A stretch of DNA of 64,000 nucleotides from Ilyonectria destructans. Taxonomy: Eukaryota > Ascomycota > Sordariomycetes > Hypocreales > Nectriaceae. Positions 1-11,071 of this stretch are shown piece after piece. The stretch covers positions 2,604,001-2,668,000 of the forward strand of contig JAHEWK010000005.1 of the NCBI GenBank assembly GCA_020740775.1, in the 5' to 3' direction. Positions within the stretch are counted from its first letter, which is position 1; the number at the start of each line of letters is the position of its first letter. The notes beneath the pieces are model-generated. The model searched no databases and had not been told where the DNA came from. It was given only the letters and a program-made list of their open reading frames with translations. Both the position numbers and the translations under genes were made by a program.

Positions 1-288
1 AACTTGCGCGAAGCGTTGAAAAATGGGGCGACGGGTTCAGCGCACGAAGCAAAGCTGTTTGGCAGCGACTGGGGGTTTTCTCTCGATGAGGTCAAGGTCC
101 AAGAGAACACGCTTGTCATCTGGCACGGGGGGCTGGACGAGAATGTACCACCTGCAATGGCTGAAAAAGCAAGCGCGCTGCTACCTGGATGTCAGTTCAA
201 GCTGTTTCCGGAGGACGGACACGCCAGTTTGATTGCAAGGAAGGCCGCCGATTTTCTAGGCCAGGTAAAGGCGATGATGGAGGCTTGA
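1..288 (+). CDS. alpha/beta hydrolase, C-terminal fragment (5' end outside window)
   Basis: The open frame enters from the left edge and stops with TGA at 286-288, so only about the last 95 residues are visible. The segment LVIWHGGLDENVPPAMAEK matches the strand that carries the catalytic Asp in alpha/beta hydrolases (a 'WHG-x-x-D-x-x-VP' pattern). The later FPEDGHASL carries the expected catalytic His. The nucleophile Ser and the oxyanion region lie outside the window. The substrate cannot be told; the pattern fits small cytosolic fungal hydrolases of the proline-iminopeptidase or haloperoxidase type. The downstream neighbour is a tRNA gene on the same strand. Confidence 0.75.
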   Translation, partial: NLREALKNGATGSAHEAKLFGSDWGFSLDEVKVQENTLVIWHGGLDENVPPAMAEKASALLPGCQFKLFPEDGHASLIARKAADFLGQVKAMMEA

Positions 289-621
289 AGTTGTGGTAAG
301 ATCTGGCGAGGTCTTTGTTCTAAGATGGTTTGGTATTGCCACTGTCCGAAACACACCATCTGGGCTTGCTGTCACAATGTGAGGGAACCATGGCTTCACT
401 GCTGGAGTAAAGTGAGCAATCCAGCGCTGCGTCAGGGTTGTATTGGGATTATTGGGAGTCCTTTTTCCCCTTCAAGCCACCCGAACTCGGCATTCCCTCA
501 GGTGTTGATTCACCAGAACTTTCTAAGAGGACGACGCATTTGAGTCAACCTTGGAATGGAATTTTGACGTAGCAATATAGGATAGAACTAAACGCCTCTC
601 TTTCAACCAAAACCGGTTATT
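289..621. other. intergenic, no gene seen
   Basis: Between the hydrolase stop and the tRNA. It should contain the 3' UTR of the hydrolase. I see no coding signal or clear repeat. Confidence 0.6.
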
Positions 622-704
622 GCCCGGTTAGCTCAATCGGTAGAGCGTGAGACTCTTATGAGTACACAATCTCAAGGTTGCGGGTTCGACCCCCGCATCG
701 GGCT
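622..704 (+). tRNA. tRNA-Lys (anticodon CTT) with a 10-base intron
   Basis: A full cloverleaf can be drawn. The acceptor stem pairs GCCCGGT (622-628) with ATCGGGC (697-703), with one G-T pair. The D arm is GCTC/GAGC. The anticodon stem is TGAGA (648-652) with TCTCA (670-674). The T arm is GCGGG-TTCGACC-CCCGC. The anticodon CTT is at 655-657, and an intron of about 10 bases (659-668) follows the base 3' to the anticodon, the canonical place for eukaryotic nuclear tRNA introns. The A and B boxes are intact, so the gene is probably active. Confidence 0.93.
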
Positions 705-1351
705 ATTCCTATACAAGCATTCATACGATTGACAAACTTCTTTTTTTTGCATCTTTTTGCAATTTTTAACTCCAGAATCACTGGAGAGGAGGTAAAACAC
801 AGGCAGCTTTTTTTTCTTTTGGTAATATAGATAGTGATCACTCATTTTCCGCGACCGTGGTCAGCGTCAACCTTCTGGTCCCGTCTGACTGGCACTCAAA
901 ATGATCATGTAGCCCGGCGTTACGTGTAAGCGTTTGCCAATAACATGCCTTCGAGTGGAATATATTGAATTCTTTCAAATCTTTTGGAAGTAACTAAATC
1001 TCCATCATAACCCAAAGAGAGCAAGTATACGGGGAAGAATAGTCAATGCGACAGACCTCACCTTGCGACGGTTGTCAGTATTCGGAGTGGAACCTTCTCA
1101 ACATATACGCCAACCTTGACCCGCTTGTGGATTATTCAACGGCATATATACTCAAAAAGCTTATCGAAGGGCTTTTTTCGTGGTCGCCCTGACCATTCAG
1201 GTCCTCACGGGTGTTGGTGGCACGAGACAGCACAGAAGAGCATCTGCAGATGGTGTCTTCTTCGTACACTGTCTCGACTTCTGAGTGCTTTCCGTCTCGT
1301 CTGCGGTAATTCTCAGCAATACCTAGGGTGTACTTCTTCGATATCAACACT
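705..1351. other. intergenic, no gene seen
   Basis: Holds the Pol III T-run and presumably the promoter of the next gene. It is AT-rich around 720-840, with no supported ORF. Confidence 0.55.
741..748 (+). terminator. T-run, likely RNA polymerase III terminator of tRNA-Lys
   Basis: Eight consecutive T residues lie 37 bases after the tRNA 3' end. RNA polymerase III terminates at T-runs; this is the first long one downstream. Confidence 0.55.
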
Positions 1352-2047
1352 ATGGGCGGCCTTTTTCTACAGTTTATCCTCGGCCCGATGGCTTTGGCCT
1401 TGGTAGTTGCGGCCGGGGGCATTATCACACCACAATTCCCAGATACACCTGATCCCTTCCTTGACTACCTCGAGAACACGAACATCGCTACGGTATCAAT
1501 ATTTCCCAATGTCAAGGACGCGTCTATGGACGAACAAAATTTCACCGTCAACGACTTCTTCGACCGGAAATGGCGACAAGATCATGGGCTGCCAGATCCC
1601 AGGAATCAACTGAAACCTCGCGATGAATACATGGCGCCCCACGGAAGCATTTACGTGGGGGACGCCGGGTATTTTTTGCCGTCATCACACAGGTGCTTTG
1701 TGGGAGCAGAAAGTGCGCAGAGTGGCAATCTGGGAGGCGCCTACCTTTGTCGAGATTATCTCTTGCTGTTTAGGAAGAACATCTGGTGCAATGGGTATAG
1801 GGACCGATGGCCGAATGAGCGCTATTGCGAGGCTATGTACGATGGGGTTCGCACCGTGGTTCGAGGAGTCCCAAACAGCGGGCGCTGGTATACTCAGGCC
1901 GAATGCGGCCATGTTGCGCAGGGGATGACTTGGGTGTTGGACACTTGCGCCACTACAACCAAGTGTTATCACAGGAACTGCCCTATTGGGGGCATTGCGA
2001 CACCAAAGGATCGGAAGCTACTCACTATCTTCGTCACGAATCACTAA
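1352..2047 (+). CDS. predicted secreted cysteine-containing protein of unknown function
   Basis: A single-exon ORF of 231 residues from ATG 1352 to TAA 2045-2047. The frame is open for eight more codons upstream but without another ATG. The N-terminus (MGGLFLQFILGPMALALVVA) looks like a signal peptide of about 22 residues. The mature part has eight cysteines, all in the C-terminal half (RC, LC, WC, YC, EC, TC, KC, NC contexts), which suggests four disulfides in a secreted fold. I recognise no catalytic motif and no family. The combination of small size, signal peptide and paired cysteines resembles fungal candidate effectors or secreted surface proteins; that is inference. A hidden intron cannot be excluded. 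Confidence 0.6.
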   Translation: MGGLFLQFILGPMALALVVAAGGIITPQFPDTPDPFLDYLENTNIATVSIFPNVKDASMDEQNFTVNDFFDRKWRQDHGLPDPRNQLKPRDEYMAPHGSIYVGDAGYFLPSSHRCFVGAESAQSGNLGGAYLCRDYLLLFRKNIWCNGYRDRWPNERYCEAMYDGVRTVVRGVPNSGRWYTQAECGHVAQGMTWVLDTCATTTKCYHRNCPIGGIATPKDRKLLTIFVTNH

Positions 2048-4168
2048 ATGTGTGATAGTGAAGGACGCTTTGGTGGACGCTTGGGCTTTGTACAAGTGAG
2101 AATTGAGCACCAACACCACCGGAGCATGGACGAAAACCACCCGATAGTCCTTGCAGGAATAATCAAGAATGGTCAAGAAAAGAAATGGATGTCTAATACA
2201 ATGTGCTGTAGAGCTGTCCTAGTGTATGAACCTGGCGTTATGAACTGCTGGGGTTGCTCCTAGTAATCAGATAGAAGCCATGGCCAATTTTGCATCACTA
2301 CAAAATTCCCTTTTAGAAGTGAAGTATATACCAAGGAGAAAATATGCATATATTTCCAGCCTGGCTGGAATTCGTGCGGTCGGGGCCTGAAGGGAAGCGT
2401 TGTGGATGAGGACCATGGCGGTGAAGGGTAACGGAGATCATCGAAGTTTTGTGTGAAGCGATACATTCCCTAGCCGAGCAAATCCTGCGCCGACAACGAT
2501 GACATCGTATCGGGACGATAAGTTGCTCTCTTAGGTTGACGGAATCACTGCGGGGGTACGAAGCCCTGGGAGGCATTAGTTAAGCCCAGGTCATGGAGCA
2601 AGTGAGTGGTGGGAGAGCCGGAAATTTCCATCATCGAACTTGACCAAAGTAATTAGAGCCCCACTCTGAGAGAGATCGGCCGAGGACGCCATTATTGCAG
2701 GCTTGCGACGCTTGTTAGAGCAGTAGTTTAGCTCCCGTCAGTTGGCTGCTCAGTTGGCGATTGCGGTGTTCTCTTTAAGTTGACACGCCACACACGGAAT
2801 AGGTGGTGCCAAATGGAGACTCGTACAGCCTCAGTCGATTCGTGAGTCGGCCTCGCCTCCATTTCCAATTGGCTACTGGTGTGCACATGGTTTGCTTTAT
2901 TGATTCCTAGGGGTATAGAACGCCCGCAAAACGCTTCTGCCTCTATTCGTTTACGGGTCAGGTTGAGCTGGATGTGAGGCAGTGCTCAAAAAGCAATGAG
3001 CCTCGTCAGATACGAGAAATCAGACCACATGTGGTATCCACAGGGCATTTTTGGCAGCTGAGCATTGAGCGAGAGTATGGTTCTAAGCACCACCTCGAGT
3101 AAGCTTTCCAGATAAAATAAGTATTACTTGCATGTATTTCTCTATCGTTCATCCTAGCTGGGGAAGGGAAATTGAGTGATGGACAAGTGACGGTCGGAGC
3201 ATGTGAGGGGTGCTGTGCGGACGCCTTGTGATTTGACGAGTTACGGCGAGAGTGGTGGTGTTGGTGTTGGTGGCGGCAGATTACACACGCCACGTAAACC
3301 CCAATACGCTGTGAAGGATCAATACACCAAGCCACATGGTTTCGTTGTGATTTCGGGCTCCAATAAACACCAAATCATCTGAATCGATTCGTGGTATTGC
3401 TGTTCGACCAGGCCCCGCCAACTATGGGTGTTGTAGCCTCGTAGGCCAACACCACGCAGACCAACAAGACCAGGATTAATATGGTCAATCAAGTGTATTT
3501 CGTAAGAGTCGGAACTTTAGTCTCCCGGTATCCTCTGGGGCCTCCCATCCACCAAAGTGTATTTTTACTGCACCAACACAAGGACAGGCGAGGCCGGATA
3601 ATTGGCCACCACACGGCTTTCAAACAGGGTGCGGTTACTCTACTAGGGGGGCCGTTTTGAGGCCCTCAAGTACGTGGTATGGGAGGCCCGCAGCCTGATT
3701 CAGCTCGCCCCGATTACCAACAATAGGCAAAGAAGGCTCAGCATATTGGCGCCTCGTTTGAATGAGAATGTGTCCAGGCTGAGGCTACCGTGTCTCCGGC
3801 CAATAAAAGCACAACCAGCCACTCCTGTGCCAGCATTTGCATGGAATGTGTACCAACATGCCTGACTATAGGACCCCGCACTCGCGGTTACGTTTTGTTG
3901 ACCTGTTGGTGATATCAACGGCGTCATGCAGGAGGCCCGCTAGTTTTAGAATTGAAAATCATGTGTCATTTTGAACAGGCGAACTAGAATGGTTGCCTTA
4001 GAATTGAAAATGTAGGTACTTTAGCAAGGAGCTCTGCCCGCAGTGTCTGCTCTACTAAACCTTCAAGAACAGACCTGTCTTAACACGCTGCTCGACCCTT
4101 TGATATCTGCCAACTAGGAGTCTTTTTTCTTTTCAAAGTTAGACATAACCTCGCCTATCCTTATCATA
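2048..4168. other. gene-poor stretch
   Basis: Apart from the FAD-binding relic near 2.5 kb I see no supportable gene. The short ORFs have no domain and no consistent splice structure. Confidence 0.5.
2390..2580 (-). pseudogene. relic of an FAD-dependent oxidase (N-terminal Rossmann motif only)
   Basis: On the minus strand around 2455-2535 one frame reads SNLSSRYDVIVVGAGFARLG, a near-perfect beta-alpha-beta dinucleotide-binding start as in flavin amine oxidases and monooxygenases. The expected second Gly of GAGFAGL is Arg. The frame stops within about 12 codons, the sequence upstream is broken by a stop, and nothing downstream continues the domain. I read it as the remains of a larger gene, possibly a monoamine-oxidase-type protein. 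Confidence 0.45.
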
Positions 4169-5375
4169 ATGTCTTCCGACATCAGCCCATCCTCCGCTAG
4201 CTCTCCACCCAGCTTCAACATCAACTTGACCGATGAAACAAGACAACAGCAGGGAGATGATAAACAGGATGCAGGGACATATTCCTACAGGGAGATCGGT
4301 GCCAACAATACAATCAAACACTATGTGACTGAAAGGTCAGAGGAGTTCCGTCGCCTTCAAGAACTTCGGAAGAAGGTCAGTTTCGTCACACCTGGATGAC
4401 ACTCGAGCCTTTTGTACTAATAGGGCTATGATGTTCTAGGGATGGCAAAGCGAGAAAGGAGATGACCATTTCCGGAAGCAGCGATGGTCGGCAGATACGG
4501 CTTCAAGGAAGAATGCTGAGTATTTCTACACAATGATGCAAGGCATTGGAAAAGAGCTACACCGTGCTACCAAAGCCTTCGACCTCTCCCACACCACAAA
4601 TCAACGGGCCATCCTGGACATGTGCATGGCCCCAGGTGGATTCACGGCATCCGTGTTGAAGAAATACCCCGAGGCCCATGTTAGGGCAATGAGTTTGCCA
4701 GTGGAGCAAGGCGGGCACGAAGTCTTGCTGAAGCGAGACAACCTTGCGGTTGAATTTCTTGACATTACGATGCTTGCTGGAGACATGGGTCTTACCAAAG
4801 ACGATATACCAATCTCTCACCCGGACAGAGAGGCGTTTATTCTGGAGAAGAAATTCTCGGCAGAGGAGAAGTTTGATCTAGCATTCTGCGATGGTCAAGT
4901 CCTCCGAACCCATCAACGCTCTGAGTGGAGAGAGCTGCACGAAGCTCGCCGCCTGACAAATTCTCAACTCGCGCTGAGCCTTGAGCATCTGAACTCTGGC
5001 GGTACCATGGTTATTCTCCTACACAAGTTAGAGGCATGGGGCACTGTAAAGCTACTCCACACCCTTAGCAGGTTCTCCACGGTGAAGCTCTTTAAGCATC
5101 CCAAGTGTCACTCGATGAGATCCTCATTCTACGTTGTGGCTAGAAATATTCATTCTGATGGTGAGTTAGCCTTGAGGGCCATTGCCGAGTGGAAAGAAGG
5201 TTGGAAGATTGCCAGTCTGGGCACAGACGAAGAGCGCAACATGGCGTTCCAGGCCGGCGGCAAAGAGGCCCAAGAGGTTCTGGACGAATTTGGAGGGAGA
5301 TTGGTAGCCCTGGGTAGAACAATTTGGAGCCGGCAAGCGGCAGGTCTAGAAAACGCCAAGTTCATGAAGGCCTAG
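4169..5375 (+). CDS. FtsJ/RrmJ-type methyltransferase domain protein
   Basis: Two exons, 4169-4375 and 4440-5375, are joined in phase 0 by a 64-base intron (GT at 4376, TACTAAT branch-like site, TTCTAG end), giving 380 residues. S-adenosylmethionine-binding motif I is LDMCMAPGGFTA (about residues 128-139). FDLAFCDG (214-221) fits the acidic loop carrying the catalytic Asp. SGGTMVILLHKLE (about 255-267) supplies the Lys expected in the K-D-K-E tetrad of FtsJ 2'-O-methyltransferases. The first about 100 residues are polar and poorly conserved in appearance. Known FtsJ enzymes methylate ribose in RNA; this fungal subgroup has no assigned substrate that I can name, so an RNA target is inferred. 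It is not the housekeeping Spb1 or Trm7, which are arranged differently. Confidence 0.82.
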
Positions 5376-6268
5376 GTAGGAGTGCCAGGGATTGATCTAG
5401 AGGCCCCGGCTCAGGGAGGTATGTTCTTTTTATAACGGACAGTTTGGTTCATTTCTCCTTCAATTCAATCGACGCCTGTCATAAATTTACTCCTAGTTTC
5501 AACCTACACATATTTAAGGGTATCTTGGACATGAAACATAGGTCATGCTAGGGTTCAAGAACGCCACATAGTGATGACGCCCATCTATCAATAGCAATTT
5601 CTGGAGAGTATTACGGTCGCACACATGCATATGGATCTTTTGCAAGACAAGTGCATCCCACAATTCCCAGCATAATTAACAACAGTAAACCTAATATATC
5701 AGTTTAGAAACGGACGTTTTAATGAGACTAATTGTTTTATCCTCAATAATAATAATGTGTACCTGTGAACGAATGGCAACGCATATGTGTGCGAATGGAA
5801 ATACTCATCCTACAGATGCCAGGATCAAAAACGCTTTCGTTGAATTTTAACGTCATGAGGGTCATACGCATCTCTCGTGTAGCCTCGTGTAGCTGCATGG
5901 GAAGGATCACAAACCACCGCCAAATACCGCATCTATTCCGTTGTTGGATAAACCTCCACACCAGCTACCTGGAAGATCCATCTGATAAGATAATCTAGTG
6001 ATGAGGCTAATCCCAGAATAGATCGTCAGGGCATGCTGGACAATGGATCATCCGCTAATGAACCAGGTTGGGAAGTCGGAAATGAGCGGTTTTCTTCATT
6101 ACAAGGTGTCGTATTTGTCACGGCATTTCTTGGCAGTCAGCATTAGACAGACGAGTTGGTGGGGTCACAACCTCCGATCCACTGCCGATTGAATCTCTAA
6201 ACGACAATATATGGCCATGATTATCGCCGTTAACTTTCCTACATCCATCATTGCTTCAATCAAACATC
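5376..6268. other. intergenic, AT-rich, no gene seen
   Basis: Contains the 3' region of the methyltransferase gene and the promoter of the esterase gene. No ORF here has a recognisable domain. Confidence 0.55.
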
Positions 6269-7394
6269 ATGGCGGAATATCGTCACTACGCAGTTCCGGA
6301 CCCCCAGTGGGTGGATGTAAGTCCGCAGAAGCCTCTTCCAGATCGAGCTGAAGTTGTTGACAGTGAAACTTTAGTTCCCAAACAATTTGCCACCGGGAAC
6401 TAGTAGACATGGAATGACGAGAGCTCACGATCCCATTGTGCCCCAAGCGGGGCTGGAGATTGAAGAGTTCGACGTGCCTGTGCGGGACAACGCGTCCATC
6501 ACTCTCCGAAGCTACCGTCGGACCTCGAGCGGTGATGAGGCCCTACCGCTCTTTGTGTACATGCATGGAGGCGGCTTTGTTACTGGTGGCTTAGAGACAG
6601 ATGATTCAACATGTCGAGCTATTGCTCTTGAGACTGAAATTGCTGTCGTCAATGTGGAATATCGACTTGCACCAGAGAACAAGTTTCCTGTTGGCTTTGA
6701 AGACTGCTTTGACATTCTCCGATGGGTTCGTCTACCTCACAGTCAAATTTGCACATCTCCCTCAATTTTCTAACTCTAACCCTCTAGACTGCATCATCGG
6801 AGGGCCAGAGAAAATTGAAGACAAATCTCTCCAAGGGTTTCATTCTCGGAGGTACTTCAGCTGGCGCAAACTTCACTGCTGGGCTTAGCCATCTTGCTCG
6901 AGACGAAGGCCTTTCCCCCAAAATCACCGGCATCGTCTTCTTGGCTGGAAGCTTTTGTCACCCTGACGCAAGACCAGAGAAATACCTGGATCGAATCCTG
7001 AGCGTGGATGAAATCAATGACGCACCGGGCCTCACTAGAAAATCCATCGACTACTTCGCAGGTGCGACATATTCGTTTGGTTAAGATTTACAAACACTGA
7101 CATCTATTCATAGAGAAATATGGCGCGCCTCCCACTGACAAACGCCTTTCTCCCCTTCTCTTCGACTCACACGCAAATATCGCCCAGAAGGCATACTTTG
7201 CAATCTGCGGCTGGGATCCTCGACGCGACGAGGCCATACTGCTGGACCAACTCCTTCAGGAAGTTGGACTATCAACAAAGGTCCAGATTTACCAAGGCCT
7301 TCCACATGGCTTCTGGACAACTTGTACCGACCTGCCTGCATCTAAGCAGTGGCTGGAGCATCTCATCGAAGGCATGCGTTGGATGATAGATTAG
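6269..7394 (+). CDS. HSL-family alpha/beta hydrolase (carboxylesterase/lipase type)
   Basis: Four exons (6269-6316, 6375-6725, 6788-7061, 7114-7394) joined by introns of 58, 62 and 52 bases restore one frame of 317 residues. The oxyanion-hole motif HGGG is at residues 80-83, the nucleophile elbow GTSAG at 155-159 (Ser157), the likely acid in GWDPRRDE (Asp259) and the catalytic His in GLPHGFW (His289). This order and HGGG plus G-x-S-A-G define the hormone-sensitive-lipase (bacterial HSL, AB hydrolase 3) family. There is no signal peptide, so it is probably cytosolic, acting on short-chain esters. The first exon is only 16 codons and rests on frame and splice agreement. Its natural substrate is unknown. 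Confidence 0.85.
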
Positions 7395-7683
7395 GATGGA
7401 GCCGACAAGGGTGTTGAGGCTTCCGTCTATTGGCAATATTCAATGGGACATCTGTCTTGGAATAGGATAACGAGCATTTGAATACTTTATTGGTTTAGGG
7501 TTCTTCGATGGTGGTCAGCAACCTGGTTATGAATATCAGAAACATAGAGTCAATGAATCGATACAGAACTTGTCAAATTTCACGTCCACTGATTATGGTG
7601 CATAAAGGTGAAAGGCAAGAAAACTGGGAGGATTGGCAATTTAACACTGCTGCTTATTCCATCTTTAAATATTAATTGACATC

Positions 7684-9682
7684 CTAGGTTTCATCCGGCC
7701 CACTCAAGATTCCTTCCTCAACAATTCTGACCTTGACCTTCATTCCCCATGGATCAACATCTCCAATCCAATTCTTCTTCTTCCCAATCTTCCCCACCGC
7801 CTTGCCAAATTCTTCTAGAGTCTCTTTGGTCCTCGCGGGGTCATTCTTGACCTTCTGCACCGAGAGAGTAAGGATCAAGCCTTCCTTGTCTTTCTTTTTC
7901 CCCAAGGTCCATGACCATTGGGCTGAGAACACCACGCGGGGCTTGGATCTGTCAATCTTTCCAGCTGGGTACAGTGTAGTGATCAGAGTTCCGACCCTGC
8001 CAAGATACGATGCCCACCAAACCTCCTCAGGGCTGATGAGGTCCCGCAGTGAATCTCGGAACTCGACTTCTCGAGGCGGCAACTCGCCACCGTATCTTGA
8101 CTCAAGCATCAACGCGAGCCTGGCTCGGTCTTGATGAGAGACTCCGTGAACGGTGGACATGATTCCCACACTGGTTGAGTAGAGCGCTGTCGCGGAAGCG
8201 GTTTCCTTGGACATGAACATGTGCGAGTACATGGAATTCGAAAAACTATCGACGACGTGTTCTCCAAATTCCTCCGGGAACTTCTTTGTTTCGTTCCTTG
8301 CCGGTTTCGGGATCGCATGCTTGAGCAACGTCTGGATCGCATGGCGCGAGCCTGGTGCGAAGTAGCTCGTAGCCACCTCCAGCGGAGCCTGCATTCGAAC
8401 TGATGGCGAGAGTTGTCTGAAGAGAAATCCCTCGCGCACACCACCCTGGCAGAAGTGCGCCTCCTTAATTCCGTGAGGAATGGCTTCTGCAAGAACATTG
8501 ACAAGGAATGCCACCGCGGGAACCTGAGCGCGTCGGCGGTCGGAGACTCGGAAGACGTTTTTTGCGGCGCGGGCGACAGCCTTGAGAGCCTCAGTGTCTT
8601 GAAACTGCTCTCTTCCAGCCGTGTACCCATTGATGACGGAGATGGGATAATGTTTCCCTCGCGACTGGTTCAAATACAGCAGCAAGTAACCCCAGCCCCG
8701 AAACCCACCTCCAGAGAGGTAGATGCGGAACCCGCCTTCTCTTTCGGCGACTTCGATTAGTTCTTCGGGAACCTGAAGGCCATGATACGCGTCCCTGAAG
8801 TTCTGAATCATTTCAAGACGGAAAGCGTCCACTGCAGCTTCCCCCTCGTGCTTGCTTTTGCCTTGGCGCAGGTCAGCCAGCTTCTTGGTCAAAGCTGCAG
8901 CACCATACGGGAAACTGAAGCTGCCCTTTGGGCTAATCCTGATATCGGCGCCTTGACTGAGCATCCAGGTAATTTGGGTGCTGCCTCCGCCTAGGTCCAT
9001 GACGAGACCCTCCATACTAGAGAAGCCGCTGGCGATACCCAGCGCACCAACCTGCCCTTCTTCCTCTTTTGGCAACAGCTCGACAGTGAGGCCGGTTTTT
9101 TCCTTGACCGTCTTCAGAAAATGTGCCGAGTTGAGAGCAGCGCGGGTGGCTTCAGTGGCAATGACATGGATATGTTCTCTGGTAGCACCGAAGTCGGCAC
9201 ATACGGCGACAAAGCGGCTGAGCACAGAACAGACTGACTCGATGACATCATCTGGAATTGGAATCTGCTCTCCCGTGTCGGGATCGAATTGGGAGTCATA
9301 CAGCGAAATACCAGACCGGTACACGAGCACAGTTGGCAGAATCCGGGCCATCGGAGCAGACAGGTCGGATATGGAGAGGCGAATGCCATTGCTAGGAATT
9401 ATCGTCAGCTGCGTTGCGTTGCGCATGTCTGTCGCGATGATGTCCTTACCTTCCCATGTCGACTACTCCAATGAGCTTACCACCATGGCCCTGCCACGGC
9501 GGGTGCCCACCCAGGAGATGAGCCTGGAGCGGTAGCTGGATTGACTGCGGAAATGAGAAGTTTTCCCTCATCGTCTCAGACAGGTCCTCGTTAGGGGCCT
9601 GGTCGCGTGAGTCGCGTCCATCATCAGAGTCAGAGGAGCTGCCATCTACCTCCTCGTAGTCGGAAAAGTCCATGCTGCTCAT
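7684..9682 (-). CDS. RTG2: RTG2-like Ppx/GppA phosphatase-family protein
   Basis: Two exons on the minus strand, 9682-9450 and 9391-7684, with a 58-base intron, give 646 residues. Splicing restores the ASKHA nucleotide-binding start GVVDMGSNGIR (about 71-81), which is broken if translation is started at the ATG inside the intron (9426). The second phosphate loop DLGGGSTQITW lies at about 210-220. The family includes bacterial exopolyphosphatase/GppA and yeast Rtg2, a sensor that relays mitochondrial dysfunction to the nucleus; length and N-terminal arrangement fit the fungal Rtg2 group better than cyanate-type Ppx. The N-terminal 60 residues are acidic and Ser-rich. An alternative start is Met4. 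I am sure of the family; the retrograde-signalling role is inferred by homology. Confidence 0.85.
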
Positions 9683-11071
9683 GTAGATCAAGATGGGGCA
9701 GCCTCCAAATGGCTCTGCGGCTCAATGTGTGAGATGGCTGAGTTTTGGCGGATGATGACGAGCGGTCGGGTGTTATATGTACAAAGTGCAAATACGCGTC
9801 TCAGAGCATAAATCGCTTTATCCCAGCCTCAGCTCGACTGGCTACCCCTCCTTGGCTTGGCAAACCCACTGGCAATCCACTGGCAACCCAGCCGTCGTGT
9901 CGCACTAGATGCACTTGGTATAGCACTCGTAGCACCCTGGAGCAGCTGCAATCCTAATCGCAACCTTAAGTCGCCAAGGAATGGTCGTTGCTCTGCCATT
10001 CGCCGTGGTAAGATCTGACCCATGGACGTCTCTGTTGGCGCTGAGATCAATCAGCAAGCCTCCCTTTGCGATTGCTTGGCGAGGCCATTTACCACAATTT
10101 ACTCATCATTATTCAGCGCGTTCCGACATCTCGCAACCCCGTCCCCAGCATGTTAGTGCTCGCGGTCGCTCCTTTTCCCCCTGCTCGATGATGACATTCC
10201 CGACGGCCGCTCTTGGCCGGGCTTCTGTGGGCTACGAATGCAATGTGACAGACGAATGTGATTCAACTCGGCCGTCTCGGCGACTGTGTTTTCTTTAGCG
10301 AGAAGCTCAGGATCCACCAGAGAGTACCACAGCACCAACAAAGACACCCTCTACCCAAGTCAATTGAGCTGCTAGGTTGCGCATCGAAATTTGCACGCAT
10401 CTAATCAACTTCTTATTTAAAATATTCCGATCCAGCTCGGCAATTGGCAAGTTAGTGACCGCAAACAGGCTACCGGGATGTGCATTCCAGGCAGTGTTCT
10501 TTGCCACCAGCTTCCCTCTTCATTATCATCACCCAGCAGTCTTCGACAGCAACGATACTTAGACATATCCCGTAAATACCACGAGAGGTATTCGCATTTG
10601 ATTCTTTTATTGCATATATTTTCCCAAGCAAGTAAAGTACCTCGGCTGTAGTACAAGTTTACACATTGGCATTTGTCGCTGTGCGATAGTGTCACATGTT
10701 GGGGAACATATGACCTCATCATCCAGACGTCAGAGGCGCATAGAGCCCAGAGCCTAGACCGAGGACTAACTTTCCGACTCTTCCAGCTCCGTCAGCTACG
10801 TCTACTCACGGATCTATCTAGAGGTTGTCAGTCAAGAGTTTCGTAGGTCCCGGAGCCTGCCTTGATAACTGTCATAGTCTTCACATGAGACTGACCCCAA
10901 TACCATCATCAGATAGGAAGAAACCACGGGACTTCTCATGGCTCAGATCATTACGACCATCGCTGAATGCAATATACAGCAGTGCACATTCTCGTTCTCC
11001 ATACTCTCGGGTGAAGAAAGCTTGCATATTTCTCATCCAGTCACGCATTGATACCCGACACCGACGGGGGG
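9683..11071. other. intergenic, no gene seen
   Basis: Lies between the RTG2-like gene start and the stop of the CorA-like gene. Open frames on both strands are short and without domains, so it probably holds the RTG2-like promoter and a 3' UTR. Confidence 0.5.

Noticed and set aside
9114..9426. Start of the RTG2-like protein at the ATG inside the intron (9426)
   Set aside because: The N-terminal residues before SNGIR come from intron sequence; splicing at 9449/9392 gives the expected GVVDMGSNGIR.
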